Of a stretch of DNA of 64,000 bases, positions 45,507-54,406 are shown in pieces. The notes below the pieces were generated by a model. The model was not told where the DNA came from. It did not search any database and saw only the letters and a list, made by a program, of their open reading frames with translations. The DNA is from Clostridiaceae bacterium. Its GTDB lineage: Bacteria > Bacillota > Clostridia > Clostridiales > Clostridiaceae. The stretch's first letter is position 1, and the number at the start of each line of letters is the position of its first letter. The translations under genes and the position numbers were made by a program. Location of the stretch: positions 1-64,000 of the forward strand of contig CABIZX010000001.1 of assembly GCA_902363375.1 (NCBI GenBank), in the 5' to 3' direction.

Positions 45507-46305
45507 GAATTTACAATTTTCTTATGACGATAGAGAATTTATCTCAGATATAAATTTGAAGATAAAAAGAGGTCAGATTACTACAATTCTAGGACCAAAT
45601 GGTTCAGGAAAATCTACATTATTAAATTTATTCGCAAGACAATTGTTTCAAAAACAAGGTGATATCATAATTAATGGAAAGAATATAAAAACTATGAGCT
45701 CAAAAATTTTTGCTAAAGAATTAGCTATAGTTTATCAACAAAATAGTGCACCTAATGACCTCACAGTAGAAAAGCTAGTTAGTTATGGTAGAACACCTTA
45801 CAAGAATTTTTGGAATTCAGAGAGTGAAGAAGATGGGAATATAATAGAGTGGGCAATGAAAGCAACGAAGCTTTTACCACTGAAGAATAAACCCGTAGGG
45901 CAGATTTCAGGTGGTGAAAGACAGAGAGCTTTTATAGCTATGGCACTTGCACAAAAAACTGATATTTTATTTTTAGATGAACCAACAACTTATTTAGATA
46001 TATATTATCAGCTTGAAATATTAGAATTAGTTAAAGAACTAAATGAAAGCTTGGGAATTACAATTGTTATGGTATTGCATGATATTAATCAAGCTCTCCA
46101 ATATAGTGATAATATTATAATTATGAAATCTGGTAAAGTTATTTATGACGGAATAGCAAGTGAGGCCATTACAGAAAATAGAATCAAAGAGGTATATGGT
46201 ATAAATTCAATTATTAGGTGGTGTCCCGTAAATTGTTGTAAGTATATGACACCTATTCAAATGAAGGAAAGAGGATGTGAGACATGTCCTCAATTTAATA
46301 GATGA
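45496..46305 (+). CDS. haem ABC transporter ATPase
   Basis: 269 residues from ATG 45496 with GAGGAGGGG 11 bases upstream; the GTG at 45484 lies inside that site. Walker A G-P-N-G-S-G-K-S-T, signature I-S-G-G-E-R-Q-R, Walker B I-L-F-L-D-E-P-T-T-Y-L-D. The C-terminus has three cysteines (W-C-P-V-N-C-C) and C-E-T-C-P-Q, a small Cys cluster not seen in the ATPase at 23001. Confidence 0.9.
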   Translation: MEARNLQFSYDDREFISDINLKIKRGQITTILGPNGSGKSTLLNLFARQLFQKQGDIIINGKNIKTMSSKIFAKELAIVYQQNSAPNDLTVEKLVSYGRTPYKNFWNSESEEDGNIIEWAMKATKLLPLKNKPVGQISGGERQRAFIAMALAQKTDILFLDEPTTYLDIYYQLEILELVKELNESLGITIVMVLHDINQALQYSDNIIIMKSGKVIYDGIASEAITENRIKEVYGINSIIRWCPVNCCKYMTPIQMKERGCETCPQFNR

Positions 46306-46330
46306 TATAAAGTGAAGTGAGGAGATAAAT

Positions 46331-46831
46331 ATGAAGATATTAGTAACTTATTCAAGTTTGACAGGAAATACAAAAAAATTAGCAGAAGGAATTTATAAAG
46401 AGCTTCAACACGAGAAAGATATAATGCCAATAAAAGAAGTTAAAGATTTATCACCTTATGATGTAGTGTTAGTAGGATATTGGGTTGACAAAGGTGGCCC
46501 TAATGAAGAAGCAAAGAAGTTTTTAGAGACTATAAGTAATAAGAAGGTAGGATTATTTGCGACTTTAGCTTATTGGCCAGATACAGAGCATGGTTGGAAG
46601 TCACTTGTTAATGGTGAAAGCATTGTAAAAGAGAAAAATCAAGTTATAGGTAAGTATATATGCCAAGGAAAGCTAAGTGATGGAATAATAGAAAAGTTTA
46701 AGTCATTACCAGAAGGAAACCCACATGCCATAACTCCTGAAAAGTTAAAAAGATATGAAATAGCTACAAATCATCCTAGTGATATAGATATTGCAGCAGG
46801 TGCTGAGTTATTTAAAGAAAGGTTGTACTAG
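46331..46831 (+). CDS. flavodoxin, probable electron donor for haem ring opening
   Basis: 166 residues, GAGGAGA before ATG. N-terminal FMN phosphate loop T-Y-S-S-L-T-G-N-T-K and flavodoxin core. It lies four bases before the radical SAM haem enzyme. In Fusobacterium the haem-cleaving HmuW is known to need the flavodoxin HmuF; the same arrangement here suggests the same partnership. Confidence 0.85.
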   Translation: MKILVTYSSLTGNTKKLAEGIYKELQHEKDIMPIKEVKDLSPYDVVLVGYWVDKGGPNEEAKKFLETISNKKVGLFATLAYWPDTEHGWKSLVNGESIVKEKNQVIGKYICQGKLSDGIIEKFKSLPEGNPHAITPEKLKRYEIATNHPSDIDIAAGAELFKERLY

Positions 46832-46834
46832 GAT

Positions 46835-48049
46835 ATGTTTGAGAAAAGGATAAAGACCCATCATAGTGCAATGGCAGAGGGAAAGAAGTATGTAAGAGGA
46901 GTAAAAAAGGTTGTTGAGTTACTAGATATGCCTAATGAGAAAGATAAAAATTCGCAGTTAAATTCAACAATATATATTCATGTTCCCTTTTGTAGTAAGA
47001 TTTGTAGTTTTTGCAATATGAGACGTAGTCTTCAAAAGCCTAATGAAGAATATCATAATTTAGTGATAAAAGAAATTGAGGAATATGGAAAGCTCAATTA
47101 TATTAAAAATACTACTTTTGAAGCAATATATTTTGGTGGAGGAACGCCAACTACATTATCAACAGATGCATTAAGAAGCATTTTAAGAGCTATTCATGCA
47201 AATTTTAATTTATCTGAGAATGTGGAAATTACCATAGAAACTACAGTGTCTGAACTAAGTGATGAGAAAATAGTAATGTTTAGAGAAGAAGGCGTTAATA
47301 GACTTTCTATAGGGGTACAGACATTTAATGATAAAGGCAGAGCTATTATGGGTAGAAAGGGTAATGGACAAAAGGCGTATGATAAACTAAAACAACTTAA
47401 AGACTATGGATTTAAGACAATCAGTATGGATTTAATATATAATTATCCAGGTCAAAATATAGAAGATTTATTAGAAGACTTAAATAAAATAGTAGCTTTA
47501 GATTTAAATGGATTTTCCATGTATTCCCTTATAGATATGAAAGAAACTAAAATTAGTAATGCTCAGGGGAGAGAAAATGATAATCTAATGTTTGAAACTA
47601 TTGTTAGCTATATGGAGAATGCCGGATATAAATTTCTAGAACTTACTAAAATGGTTAAAGATGATGAGTATAAATATGTAATGAATAGACATAAAGGTGC
47701 AGATACGTTGCCACTAGGTGCAGGAGCAGGTGGAAGTGTCAATGGGCTTATGTTAATGAATCCTATAGAGTTAGATAAATATGAGGATAGCATTAAAAAA
47801 TTTAAAGAAAGACAAGGTATGCTATTTGCTTCATCATACAAAGAAATAGTGAAATTTAAAGGTGATATTCAAACTATATATCTTCCTAAAAATGAATCAT
47901 TGTATAGAGATAAAGGAGAATATAATAGGCTTTTAAATGAATTGCTCATAAACGAATATGTAATTAAAGATAATTTAGGATATAGGTTAACAACTAAAGG
48001 TATATTTTGGGGAAATACTATATCTAGGGAACTATCAGCTTTAATTTAA
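46835..48049 (+). CDS. hutW: ChuW/HutW/HmuW-like radical SAM haem-degrading enzyme
   Basis: 404 residues. The radical SAM cluster motif C-S-K-I-C-S-F-C (CxxxCxxC) follows H-V-P-F. It shares the HemN-like fold (Y-F-G-G-G-T-P-T-T-L; I-E-T-T-V-S-E-L) but starts with an extra segment H-H-S-A-M-A-E-G characteristic of ChuW/HutW. These enzymes open haem without oxygen using SAM, releasing iron. Located after haem import genes and a flavodoxin, so its role is clear; the exact product (anaerobilin type) is inferred. An alternative would be a HemN-like coproporphyrinogen oxidase, less likely in this operon. Confidence 0.85.
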   Translation: MFEKRIKTHHSAMAEGKKYVRGVKKVVELLDMPNEKDKNSQLNSTIYIHVPFCSKICSFCNMRRSLQKPNEEYHNLVIKEIEEYGKLNYIKNTTFEAIYFGGGTPTTLSTDALRSILRAIHANFNLSENVEITIETTVSELSDEKIVMFREEGVNRLSIGVQTFNDKGRAIMGRKGNGQKAYDKLKQLKDYGFKTISMDLIYNYPGQNIEDLLEDLNKIVALDLNGFSMYSLIDMKETKISNAQGRENDNLMFETIVSYMENAGYKFLELTKMVKDDEYKYVMNRHKGADTLPLGAGAGGSVNGLMLMNPIELDKYEDSIKKFKERQGMLFASSYKEIVKFKGDIQTIYLPKNESLYRDKGEYNRLLNELLINEYVIKDNLGYRLTTKGIFWGNTISRELSALI

Positions 48050-48126
48050 GATATGATAGGCATTGTAAACAATTTGCCTACTGGATAAATATTTAAAGTT
48101 TATCAATATATTATTAAAATTTATCT

Positions 48127-48170
48127 AATGTTGAGGGGACCTATATTAAAACACTCTCAACATTTATTTA
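48127..48170 (+). terminator. possible terminator of the haem operon
   Basis: AATGTTGAG (48127-48135) and CTCAACATT (48156-48164), followed by TATTTA. Moderate strength. Confidence 0.4.
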
Positions 48171-48192
48171 AAGTAATCCATTTCTAAAAATA

Positions 48193-48221
48193 TTTACATT
48201 CGTGTTAAAAAATGTTATAGT
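48193..48221 (+). promoter_or_regulatory. promoter of the small gene at 48259
   Basis: TTTACA, 17 bases, TATAGT. It lies about 38 bases before the start codon. Confidence 0.5.
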
Positions 48222-48258
48222 TGATTTGTAGAAAATATTGTAAGGAGGTCGTTTATAA

Positions 48259-48330
48259 ATGAAAAAATTAAATTGTACGAGAAAAATTGAAATTTATAAT
48301 ATTTATAATGACCTTAACGATAGATTTTAA
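48259..48330 (+). CDS. 23-residue peptide gene
   Basis: ATG 48259 with a full AAGGAGG 10 bases upstream. It encodes M-K-K-L-N-C-T-R-K-I-E-I-Y-N and ends in N-D-R-F. It is basic-to-neutral, not hydrophobic, with one Cys. It has its own predicted promoter (48193) and terminator (48352-48389). It may be a genuine small protein or a leader peptide. No family is recognised. Confidence 0.5.
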   Translation: MKKLNCTRKIEIYNIYNDLNDRF

Positions 48331-48351
48331 AATATTTATTTTAATAATTTG

Positions 48352-48389
48352 AGCCATAGGGTTATTAATACTCTATGGCTTTTATTTTT
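48352..48389 (+). terminator. terminator after the small peptide gene
   Basis: AGCCATAG (48352-48359) and CTATGGCT (48373-48380) followed by TTTATTTTTT. It lies about 20 bases before the M16C peptidase ribosome binding site, so could act as an attenuator for that gene. Confidence 0.7.
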
Positions 48390-48409
48390 TATGATTGTGG
48401 GGGAGAGAT

Positions 48410-51346
48410 ATGAAATTTAAAGTCAATGAAATTTATCACGGTTTTAAGTTACTAGAAGAAGAAAAAGTAAAAGAAACACAATCCATATCTAGAATATTTG
48501 AACATGTTAAAAGTGGAGCAAGACTTTTACATTTAGAAAACGATGATGATAATAAACTATTTTCTATAAGTTTTAGGACAACGCCTACAGATAGTACAGG
48601 AGTTGCTCATATATTAGAGCATTCTGTACTTTGTGGCTCAAAAAAATTTAAGGCTAAAGATCCTTTTGGAGAGATGGCTAAGAGCTCATTACACACATTT
48701 TTAAATGCTATGACCTTTACAGATAAAACTATGTATCCTGTTGGAAGTAGAAATCATAAAGACTTTATGAATCTTATGGATGTATATTTAGATGCAGTTT
48801 TAAATCCTAGAATATATGAAAATCATGAAATCTTACGTCAAGAAGGTTGGAGATATGAATTAGATGAAAAAACTAACAAACTAGTTTATAAAGGGGTAGT
48901 TTATAGTGAGATGCAAGGAGCAATGTCATCACCAGAGGAAGTTATATGTAGCGAGATATATAAATCATTGTTTCCAAATACCACTTATGCTTTTGTTTCT
49001 GGGGGTGCTCCGAAAGATATACCTAATTTAACTCAGGAAGATTTTGAAAACTTCCATAGTAAGTTTTATCATCCAGCCAATAGTTATATCTTTTTATATG
49101 GAGATGAAGATTTAGACTCATGTCTTAAATTTATAAATGATGAATATCTTAATAAATTTGAGAAAATAGATATACCTTCACAGATAGAAGATGCTAAAGA
49201 GTTTAAGGAAATAGTAGAAATAACTTCTAATTATTCTATTAGTGAAGAAGATGATGATAAAAATAAAGCTTTCTTAGCATTAAACTTTGCCTTTGAAGAA
49301 ACAAGTAATGCAGAAGTATATTTAACTACTCAAATACTTTATAATATGTTCATAGAATCTTCGGCATCACCAATTAAAACAGCGTTACTTAAAGCAGGTG
49401 TGGGTGAATGTATTATAACTGTTGATGATATGAATATGGATCCAACAAAGGAAATATTATTTCCAATAGTAGTTAAGAATGTTGATGTAGGAAGAAAAAA
49501 TGAATTTAAAGAGATTATTATGAATACCCTTAGAAATATTGTAGATAAAGGGGTAGATAAAAATCAATTAAAGGCAGCAATAAATACAGTGGAATTTAAG
49601 TTACGTGAAGCTGATCCATGGAGAAGTGCCAATAAAGGAATTGAATATAATCAATGGATTTTAAGTAGCTGGATATATGATGGGCATCCCCTTGTTCACT
49701 TAAAATATGAAGAAACTCTTAATAAAATAAAATCTTATATAGATGAGAATTATTTTGAAAAGTTCATTGAAAAAAATATGATTAATAATAATCATTGCTC
49801 TTTAGTAATTTTAAATCCAGAGAAAGGCTTAGAAGAGGCTATAAATAGGGAATTAGAAGAAAAATTAGAGACTTATAAAAAATCTTTATCAGAAAAGGAA
49901 TTACAAGTACTTATAGAAAGAAATGAGAAGTTAAGAGCTGAACAAGTTAGAATAGATACTAAAGAAGAAAAAGATACACTTCCAAAGCTATCTATAGAAG
50001 ATATAGACAGAAGAGCAGAAATAATTCCTCAGGAAATTATAAAAGAGAAAGATATAACTATTTTAAAACATAACATTCCTACTAATAGAATAGCTTATAT
50101 TAACTTATTATTTGATGCAAAAGTTATTGAAGAGAAATACATTCCATATTTAGGACTTCTAAAGGAAGTACTTGGTGAACTTGACACTGAAAAGGGAAGC
50201 TACTCTGAATTAATTACAGAAATTTATAAAGCTACAGGTGGAATAACCTTTGAAAATGAGGTATATACTGAGAAAAATAGCAGCAAGCTATACCACCCTA
50301 AATTTATAGTCAAATCAAAGGTTATTTCAGATAATATTCCTCACTTATTAAATCTAATAAACGAGATAATTACATCTACTAGATTTGATGACTTAAATAG
50401 ACTAAAACAAATTATTAAAGAAGCAAAATCAAAGCTTCAAATGAAAGTCGTCAATAGAGGACAGGAAGTTGCAATGAATAGAGTATTTTCACAAACTTCT
50501 TATGGAAGAATGTACTGGGAAAAACTTAGTGGTGCAATATATTATGAATTTATCTGCGACCTAGAGAAGAACTTTGAAATGCAAGGAGAATTAATTAAAG
50601 AAAATCTTCTAAAAGTATATAATACTATATTTAATAAAAATAATTTAATGATTTCAATAGTTGGTTCTGAAGATGAAAGTAAAGTATTAATTTCACACCT
50701 TGATAAACTTATTCATAATATTAAGAATGAACCTGTTAAGCTTCATAATATTGAATATATAAATCCTCAAATTACAGAAGGATTAATAACTGCTAGTAAT
50801 GTACAATATGTAGTTAAAGGATTTAATTTTGCAGATCTAGGTTATGAGTATTCAGGAAAAATGAGAGTTCTTTTAAATATATTAGATAATGAGTATTTAT
50901 ATCCAAGAGTTCGTCTTCAAGGTGGTGCTTATGGTTGTTATAGCGAGATAAATAGAGATGGTAACTTAGCAATCTATTCTTATCGTGATCCAAATCTTGC
51001 AAGAACTATAGATGTATATAACGAAGCATATAAATTTTTAGAAGAGGTAGACTTTAATAAGCAAGATATAGAGAAGGTTATAGTAGGCTCAGTTGGACAG
51101 TTATATAGACCTTTGACTCCTGATAAAAAGGGTGAGAGAGCAGTTGCTAACTATATATGTAATACAACTTCAGAAGATATCCAAAGAGAAAAGGACGAGC
51201 TTTTGAGTACCACAAATCAGGATATAAGAAATTACGCCGAAATGATTAAGAAAGGAATGAAGGAAAAGCACTGCTGTGTAGTAGGTAATGAAGGTAAGGT
51301 AAGGGAAAATCAAGTTATTTTTGAAAAAATAAGTAAATTATTATAA
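48410..51346 (+). CDS. M16C-family zinc metallopeptidase (PreP-like)
   Basis: 978 residues from ATG 48410 with GGGGGAGAG upstream; a TTG at 48395 lies ahead of this site and is rejected. The inverted zinc motif H-I-L-E-H (HxxEH) is near residue 71 in H-I-L-E-H-S-V-L-C-G, and A-I-N-T-V-E-F lies near residue 395, in the second M16 domain. The protein is built of four M16 domains, as in presequence protease, and digests short unfolded peptides in a closed chamber. No signal peptide, so it is cytoplasmic. Confidence 0.9.
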   Translation: MKFKVNEIYHGFKLLEEEKVKETQSISRIFEHVKSGARLLHLENDDDNKLFSISFRTTPTDSTGVAHILEHSVLCGSKKFKAKDPFGEMAKSSLHTFLNAMTFTDKTMYPVGSRNHKDFMNLMDVYLDAVLNPRIYENHEILRQEGWRYELDEKTNKLVYKGVVYSEMQGAMSSPEEVICSEIYKSLFPNTTYAFVSGGAPKDIPNLTQEDFENFHSKFYHPANSYIFLYGDEDLDSCLKFINDEYLNKFEKIDIPSQIEDAKEFKEIVEITSNYSISEEDDDKNKAFLALNFAFEETSNAEVYLTTQILYNMFIESSASPIKTALLKAGVGECIITVDDMNMDPTKEILFPIVVKNVDVGRKNEFKEIIMNTLRNIVDKGVDKNQLKAAINTVEFKLREADPWRSANKGIEYNQWILSSWIYDGHPLVHLKYEETLNKIKSYIDENYFEKFIEKNMINNNHCSLVILNPEKGLEEAINRELEEKLETYKKSLSEKELQVLIERNEKLRAEQVRIDTKEEKDTLPKLSIEDIDRRAEIIPQEIIKEKDITILKHNIPTNRIAYINLLFDAKVIEEKYIPYLGLLKEVLGELDTEKGSYSELITEIYKATGGITFENEVYTEKNSSKLYHPKFIVKSKVISDNIPHLLNLINEIITSTRFDDLNRLKQIIKEAKSKLQMKVVNRGQEVAMNRVFSQTSYGRMYWEKLSGAIYYEFICDLEKNFEMQGELIKENLLKVYNTIFNKNNLMISIVGSEDESKVLISHLDKLIHNIKNEPVKLHNIEYINPQITEGLITASNVQYVVKGFNFADLGYEYSGKMRVLLNILDNEYLYPRVRLQGGAYGCYSEINRDGNLAIYSYRDPNLARTIDVYNEAYKFLEEVDFNKQDIEKVIVGSVGQLYRPLTPDKKGERAVANYICNTTSEDIQREKDELLSTTNQDIRNYAEMIKKGMKEKHCCVVGNEGKVRENQVIFEKISKLL

Positions 51347-51352
51347 AAATAC

Positions 51353-51381
51353 TTGATTTATATAATAAACTGTAGTATACT
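51353..51381 (+). promoter_or_regulatory. promoter of the cold-shock gene
   Basis: TTGATT (51353-51358), 17 bases, TATACT (51376-51381). It gives a leader of about 140 bases before ATG 51528, as is common for cold-shock genes. Confidence 0.6.
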
Positions 51382-51527
51382 TAAGTAGAACTTAAATTAA
51401 TAGTAAATAATATAAAGCCAATATATTTCAATTAGTACTTAATAAATATAGTATGTATATCGAAATTTTGTTAGTGAATTATTACAATGAGTTTAAGAAA
51501 AATAAAATTTCGGAGGTATACATTATT

Positions 51528-51725
51528 ATGAATGGTACAGTAAAATGGTTTAATGGAGAAAAAGGTTTTGGATTTATTGTAGGAGAAGATGGAGTAGATG
51601 TATTTGCACATTTTTCTCAAATAAATTCTAATGGTTACAAGTCACTTGAAGAAGGCCAAAAAGTTTCTTACGATGTGGTTAAAGGACCAAAAGGACCTCA
51701 AGCTGAAAATATTACTATTATCTAA
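51528..51725 (+). CDS. csp: cold-shock protein, CspA family
   Basis: 65 residues from ATG 51528, GGAGG 11 bases upstream; the longer upstream ORF has no ribosome binding site. Single cold-shock domain with K-W-F-N, G-F-G-F-I and V-F-A-H-F RNA-binding motifs. Binds single-stranded RNA or DNA and keeps mRNA unfolded. Confidence 0.95.
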   Translation: MNGTVKWFNGEKGFGFIVGEDGVDVFAHFSQINSNGYKSLEEGQKVSYDVVKGPKGPQAENITII

Positions 51726-51739
51726 TTAATAAATATTTT

Positions 51740-51775
51740 ACCCCTTAAATAGTTATTCTATTTAAGGGGTTTTTG
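51740..51775 (+). terminator. terminator of csp
   Basis: ACCCCTTAAATAG (51740-51752) and CTATTTAAGGGGT (51758-51770) followed by T5G. Confidence 0.9.
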
Positions 51776-51867
51776 TATTTATAGTTAAATTTTTTATAAG
51801 ATAAAATTTTAAAATATATAAGTAAAGACCGTGCATACTTATATATTTTAAAATAAAAACTATCATG

Positions 51868-52887
51868 TTAATCTAAGATTTTAGCTACACTCTCTCTTTC
51901 AACTAAGGTGTTATCAATGACTGTTTTCACACCATATTCATTATTAGCAGCTATTTTATCCAATACTAAAATGGCTGCTTTACTTCCTAGAAGTTCCATA
52001 TGTTGGTCTATAGTCGTTAGCTTAGGTTCAACTAAGCTACTTAATTGAATATTGTCATAGCCAATGATAGATAAATCTTTAGGTATACTTATATTTAACT
52101 TTTTACAACTATTCATTACGCCTATAGCCATAAGATCATTACATCCAAATACTGCAGTTGCTTTAAGCTTTGGTAATAAAGTCATCATTAAATCAGTGGT
52201 ATTATCTACAGTTTCTATAGTATTACCTTGGCCGATATCTATTATATAATTAGGATTAAAACTTCCAATTTCCATCATTTTATTTTTATATACATTTTCT
52301 TTAATATCATAGGAATAACTATCCCTTCCTCTTAGAAATAATATATTTTTATGATTGTTTTCAATAAGATAATTTAAAGCAACTTCACATCCGATAGCTT
52401 CGTCATTTGATATGGAAGAAATATTAGGAACCGATGTATAACCATTAATAAAAACTAATGGAAGTTTTTTTGAAATATCATGATAAAATTTATTTTTTAT
52501 ATTAGAGGTATTTGGATCTATAACTATAATTCCTGAAACATTTCTGGAAAGTAGATCATTTATACATTTTGTTTCTTCATTTTTGTCATTAGAAGTAGTC
52601 ATAAGTATAATCGATAGAGAATTTTTTTTAAGTTCTGTTTCTATTCCATATACTACATTAGGAAAGAACATATTAGTTAAACTCGGAACTACCACTCCTA
52701 TAATATTGGATTTCTTTTGGGTTAATTCTCTTGCTTGCATATTAGGTACGAAATTAACTTCTTCTATGACTTTAAGAACTCTCTCTTTAGTTTCTTTTTT
52801 CACGGGATAGTTCTCGTTTATTACCCTTGAAACTGTAGCGACGGACACATTAGCTTTTTTTGCCACTTCTTTAATAGTTATACTCAT
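51868..52887 (-). CDS. galR: LacI-family repressor of galactose genes
   Basis: 339 residues, AAGGTGG before ATG. N-terminal LacI helix-turn-helix (I-K-E-V-A-K-K-A-N-V-S-V-A-T-V-S-R-V-I), hinge, then a periplasmic-binding-like ligand domain. It is the third gene of the galK-galT operon, 13 bases after galT. An operator with the LacI-type central CG (TAGTAAGCGATTACTA, 55608-55623) covers the galK promoter, so it very likely represses the operon and responds to galactose or a derivative. Confidence 0.85.
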   Translation of the reverse strand: MSITIKEVAKKANVSVATVSRVINENYPVKKETKERVLKVIEEVNFVPNMQARELTQKKSNIIGVVVPSLTNMFFPNVVYGIETELKKNSLSIILMTTSNDKNEETKCINDLLSRNVSGIIVIDPNTSNIKNKFYHDISKKLPLVFINGYTSVPNISSISNDEAIGCEVALNYLIENNHKNILFLRGRDSYSYDIKENVYKNKMMEIGSFNPNYIIDIGQGNTIETVDNTTDLMMTLLPKLKATAVFGCNDLMAIGVMNSCKKLNISIPKDLSIIGYDNIQLSSLVEPKLTTIDQHMELLGSKAAILVLDKIAANNEYGVKTVIDNTLVERESVAKILD

Positions 52888-52900
52888 AATTTATTCCACC

Positions 52901-54394
52901 TTATAATTCCTTTAAAAATTTATCAAAGGCTTCTAATCCTTCTTTATCTCTTTTAAAAACTCCTGAATGAGAAAGAACTTCTTGAAACTTTAAGCCTACT
53001 TCATTTCTTAAAATATCATCTACAGAGCTTTCTTCAATACAAGGATACTTATTAACCAAATAATTATACCATTGACTATGTTTTAGTACAATTTCGTCCT
53101 TAGAAATATCTTTTACTCCATTAAGGAGACACTTTCTAAGTATCTCAAGTTCAAATTTTAATCTACCAGGCAAAATAGCAAGTCCCATTACTTCTATAAG
53201 ACCTATATTCTCTTTTTTTATATGATGTACTTCTTTGTGAGGATGAAATATTCCTAAAGGATAATCTTTACTTGTGCGATTGTTCCTTAGAACTAAGTCA
53301 AGTTCATACATTTTATTTCTAAATCTAGCTATAGGAGTGATTGTATTATGAATTTCCCCATTACTATTATTTAATATATTGACACTTTCATCAGAATAAC
53401 TTCTCCAAGAATCTAAAATATGGCTAGCAAGATTTGAAAGTTTATCTTTATTAAAGCTAGAAAGTCTAATAGTAGACATAGGCCAATTTACTCGCCCTAT
53501 ATTTATGTCTTCATACCCCTTTATACTATAAATTTTTTCAACAGAAGCTCTTTCCATAGGAAAGGTATAAAAGCCTCCTTGATAGTGTGCATGGGATAGA
53601 ATAGAACCACCTACTATTGGCAAATCTGCATTAGAGCCTAAGAAATAATGAGGAAATTTTTCAATAAAACTAAAAAGATTTTCAAAAGTGGTTTTAGATA
53701 TCCTCATAGGAGTATGAGTCTTATTTAATACAATGCAATGTTCATTATAATAAGTATAAGGTGAATATTGCAAAAACCATTGACCACTTTCCAGATTAAT
53801 TGGAACTATTCTATGAGTATCACGAGCAGGCTGATTTAAAGTTCCTCCAAAGCCTTCATTTTCCTTACATAATAAGCATTTAGGATAATAAGTAAAAGGC
53901 TTTTCTTTAGCTTTAGCTATATCCTTTGGATCTTTTTCAGGCTTTGAGAGGTTAATAGTTAAATCTAATTCACCATAGATAGTTGAGGTTTTCCATGCAA
54001 TATTTTTCTTTATTCTATCTTTTCTTATATAATTAGAGGCTGTGCTTAGGTTATAGTAATAATCTGTAGCTTTTGATGGAGAAGTTTTATATTTATCATA
54101 AAAGGTTTTTATTACTTCAGAAGGTCTAGGCATGACACAATTCATGATTTTAGTATCTAGTAAATCTCTTTGAACTACAGTGTTGTCAATAAGCTTTTTA
54201 TCTACAGCATAATCTAATATATTTTCTAGTATTGAGGTAGCACTATTTAACGTCTCATTTATTTTAAACTCCTTAAAATCTTTTAATTTTAAAAGATTCA
54301 AAATAAGATTCATAGAATAAATTTTATCTTCTTTAGATATTAGATTTTTTTGAAGAGCAAAATTTATAAGTCTATTTATTTCATAATATATCAT
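52901..54394 (-). CDS. galT: galactose-1-phosphate uridylyltransferase, class II
   Basis: 497 residues, AGGAGG before ATG. Class II GalT motif P-I-V-G-G-S-I-L-S-H-A-H-Y-Q-G-G contains the nucleophilic His. The protein exchanges UDP-glucose and galactose-1-phosphate in the Leloir pathway. Gap of 12 bases from galK. Confidence 0.9.
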   Translation of the reverse strand: MIYYEINRLINFALQKNLISKEDKIYSMNLILNLLKLKDFKEFKINETLNSATSILENILDYAVDKKLIDNTVVQRDLLDTKIMNCVMPRPSEVIKTFYDKYKTSPSKATDYYYNLSTASNYIRKDRIKKNIAWKTSTIYGELDLTINLSKPEKDPKDIAKAKEKPFTYYPKCLLCKENEGFGGTLNQPARDTHRIVPINLESGQWFLQYSPYTYYNEHCIVLNKTHTPMRISKTTFENLFSFIEKFPHYFLGSNADLPIVGGSILSHAHYQGGFYTFPMERASVEKIYSIKGYEDINIGRVNWPMSTIRLSSFNKDKLSNLASHILDSWRSYSDESVNILNNSNGEIHNTITPIARFRNKMYELDLVLRNNRTSKDYPLGIFHPHKEVHHIKKENIGLIEVMGLAILPGRLKFELEILRKCLLNGVKDISKDEIVLKHSQWYNYLVNKYPCIEESSVDDILRNEVGLKFQEVLSHSGVFKRDKEGLEAFDKFLKEL

Positions 54395-54406
54395 TAGATT
54401 TACCTC

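Noticed and set aside
48057..48080. TAGGCATTGT/ACAATTTGCCTA hairpin right after the radical SAM gene
   Set aside because: Stem is imperfect and has no T tract; a better candidate lies at 48127.
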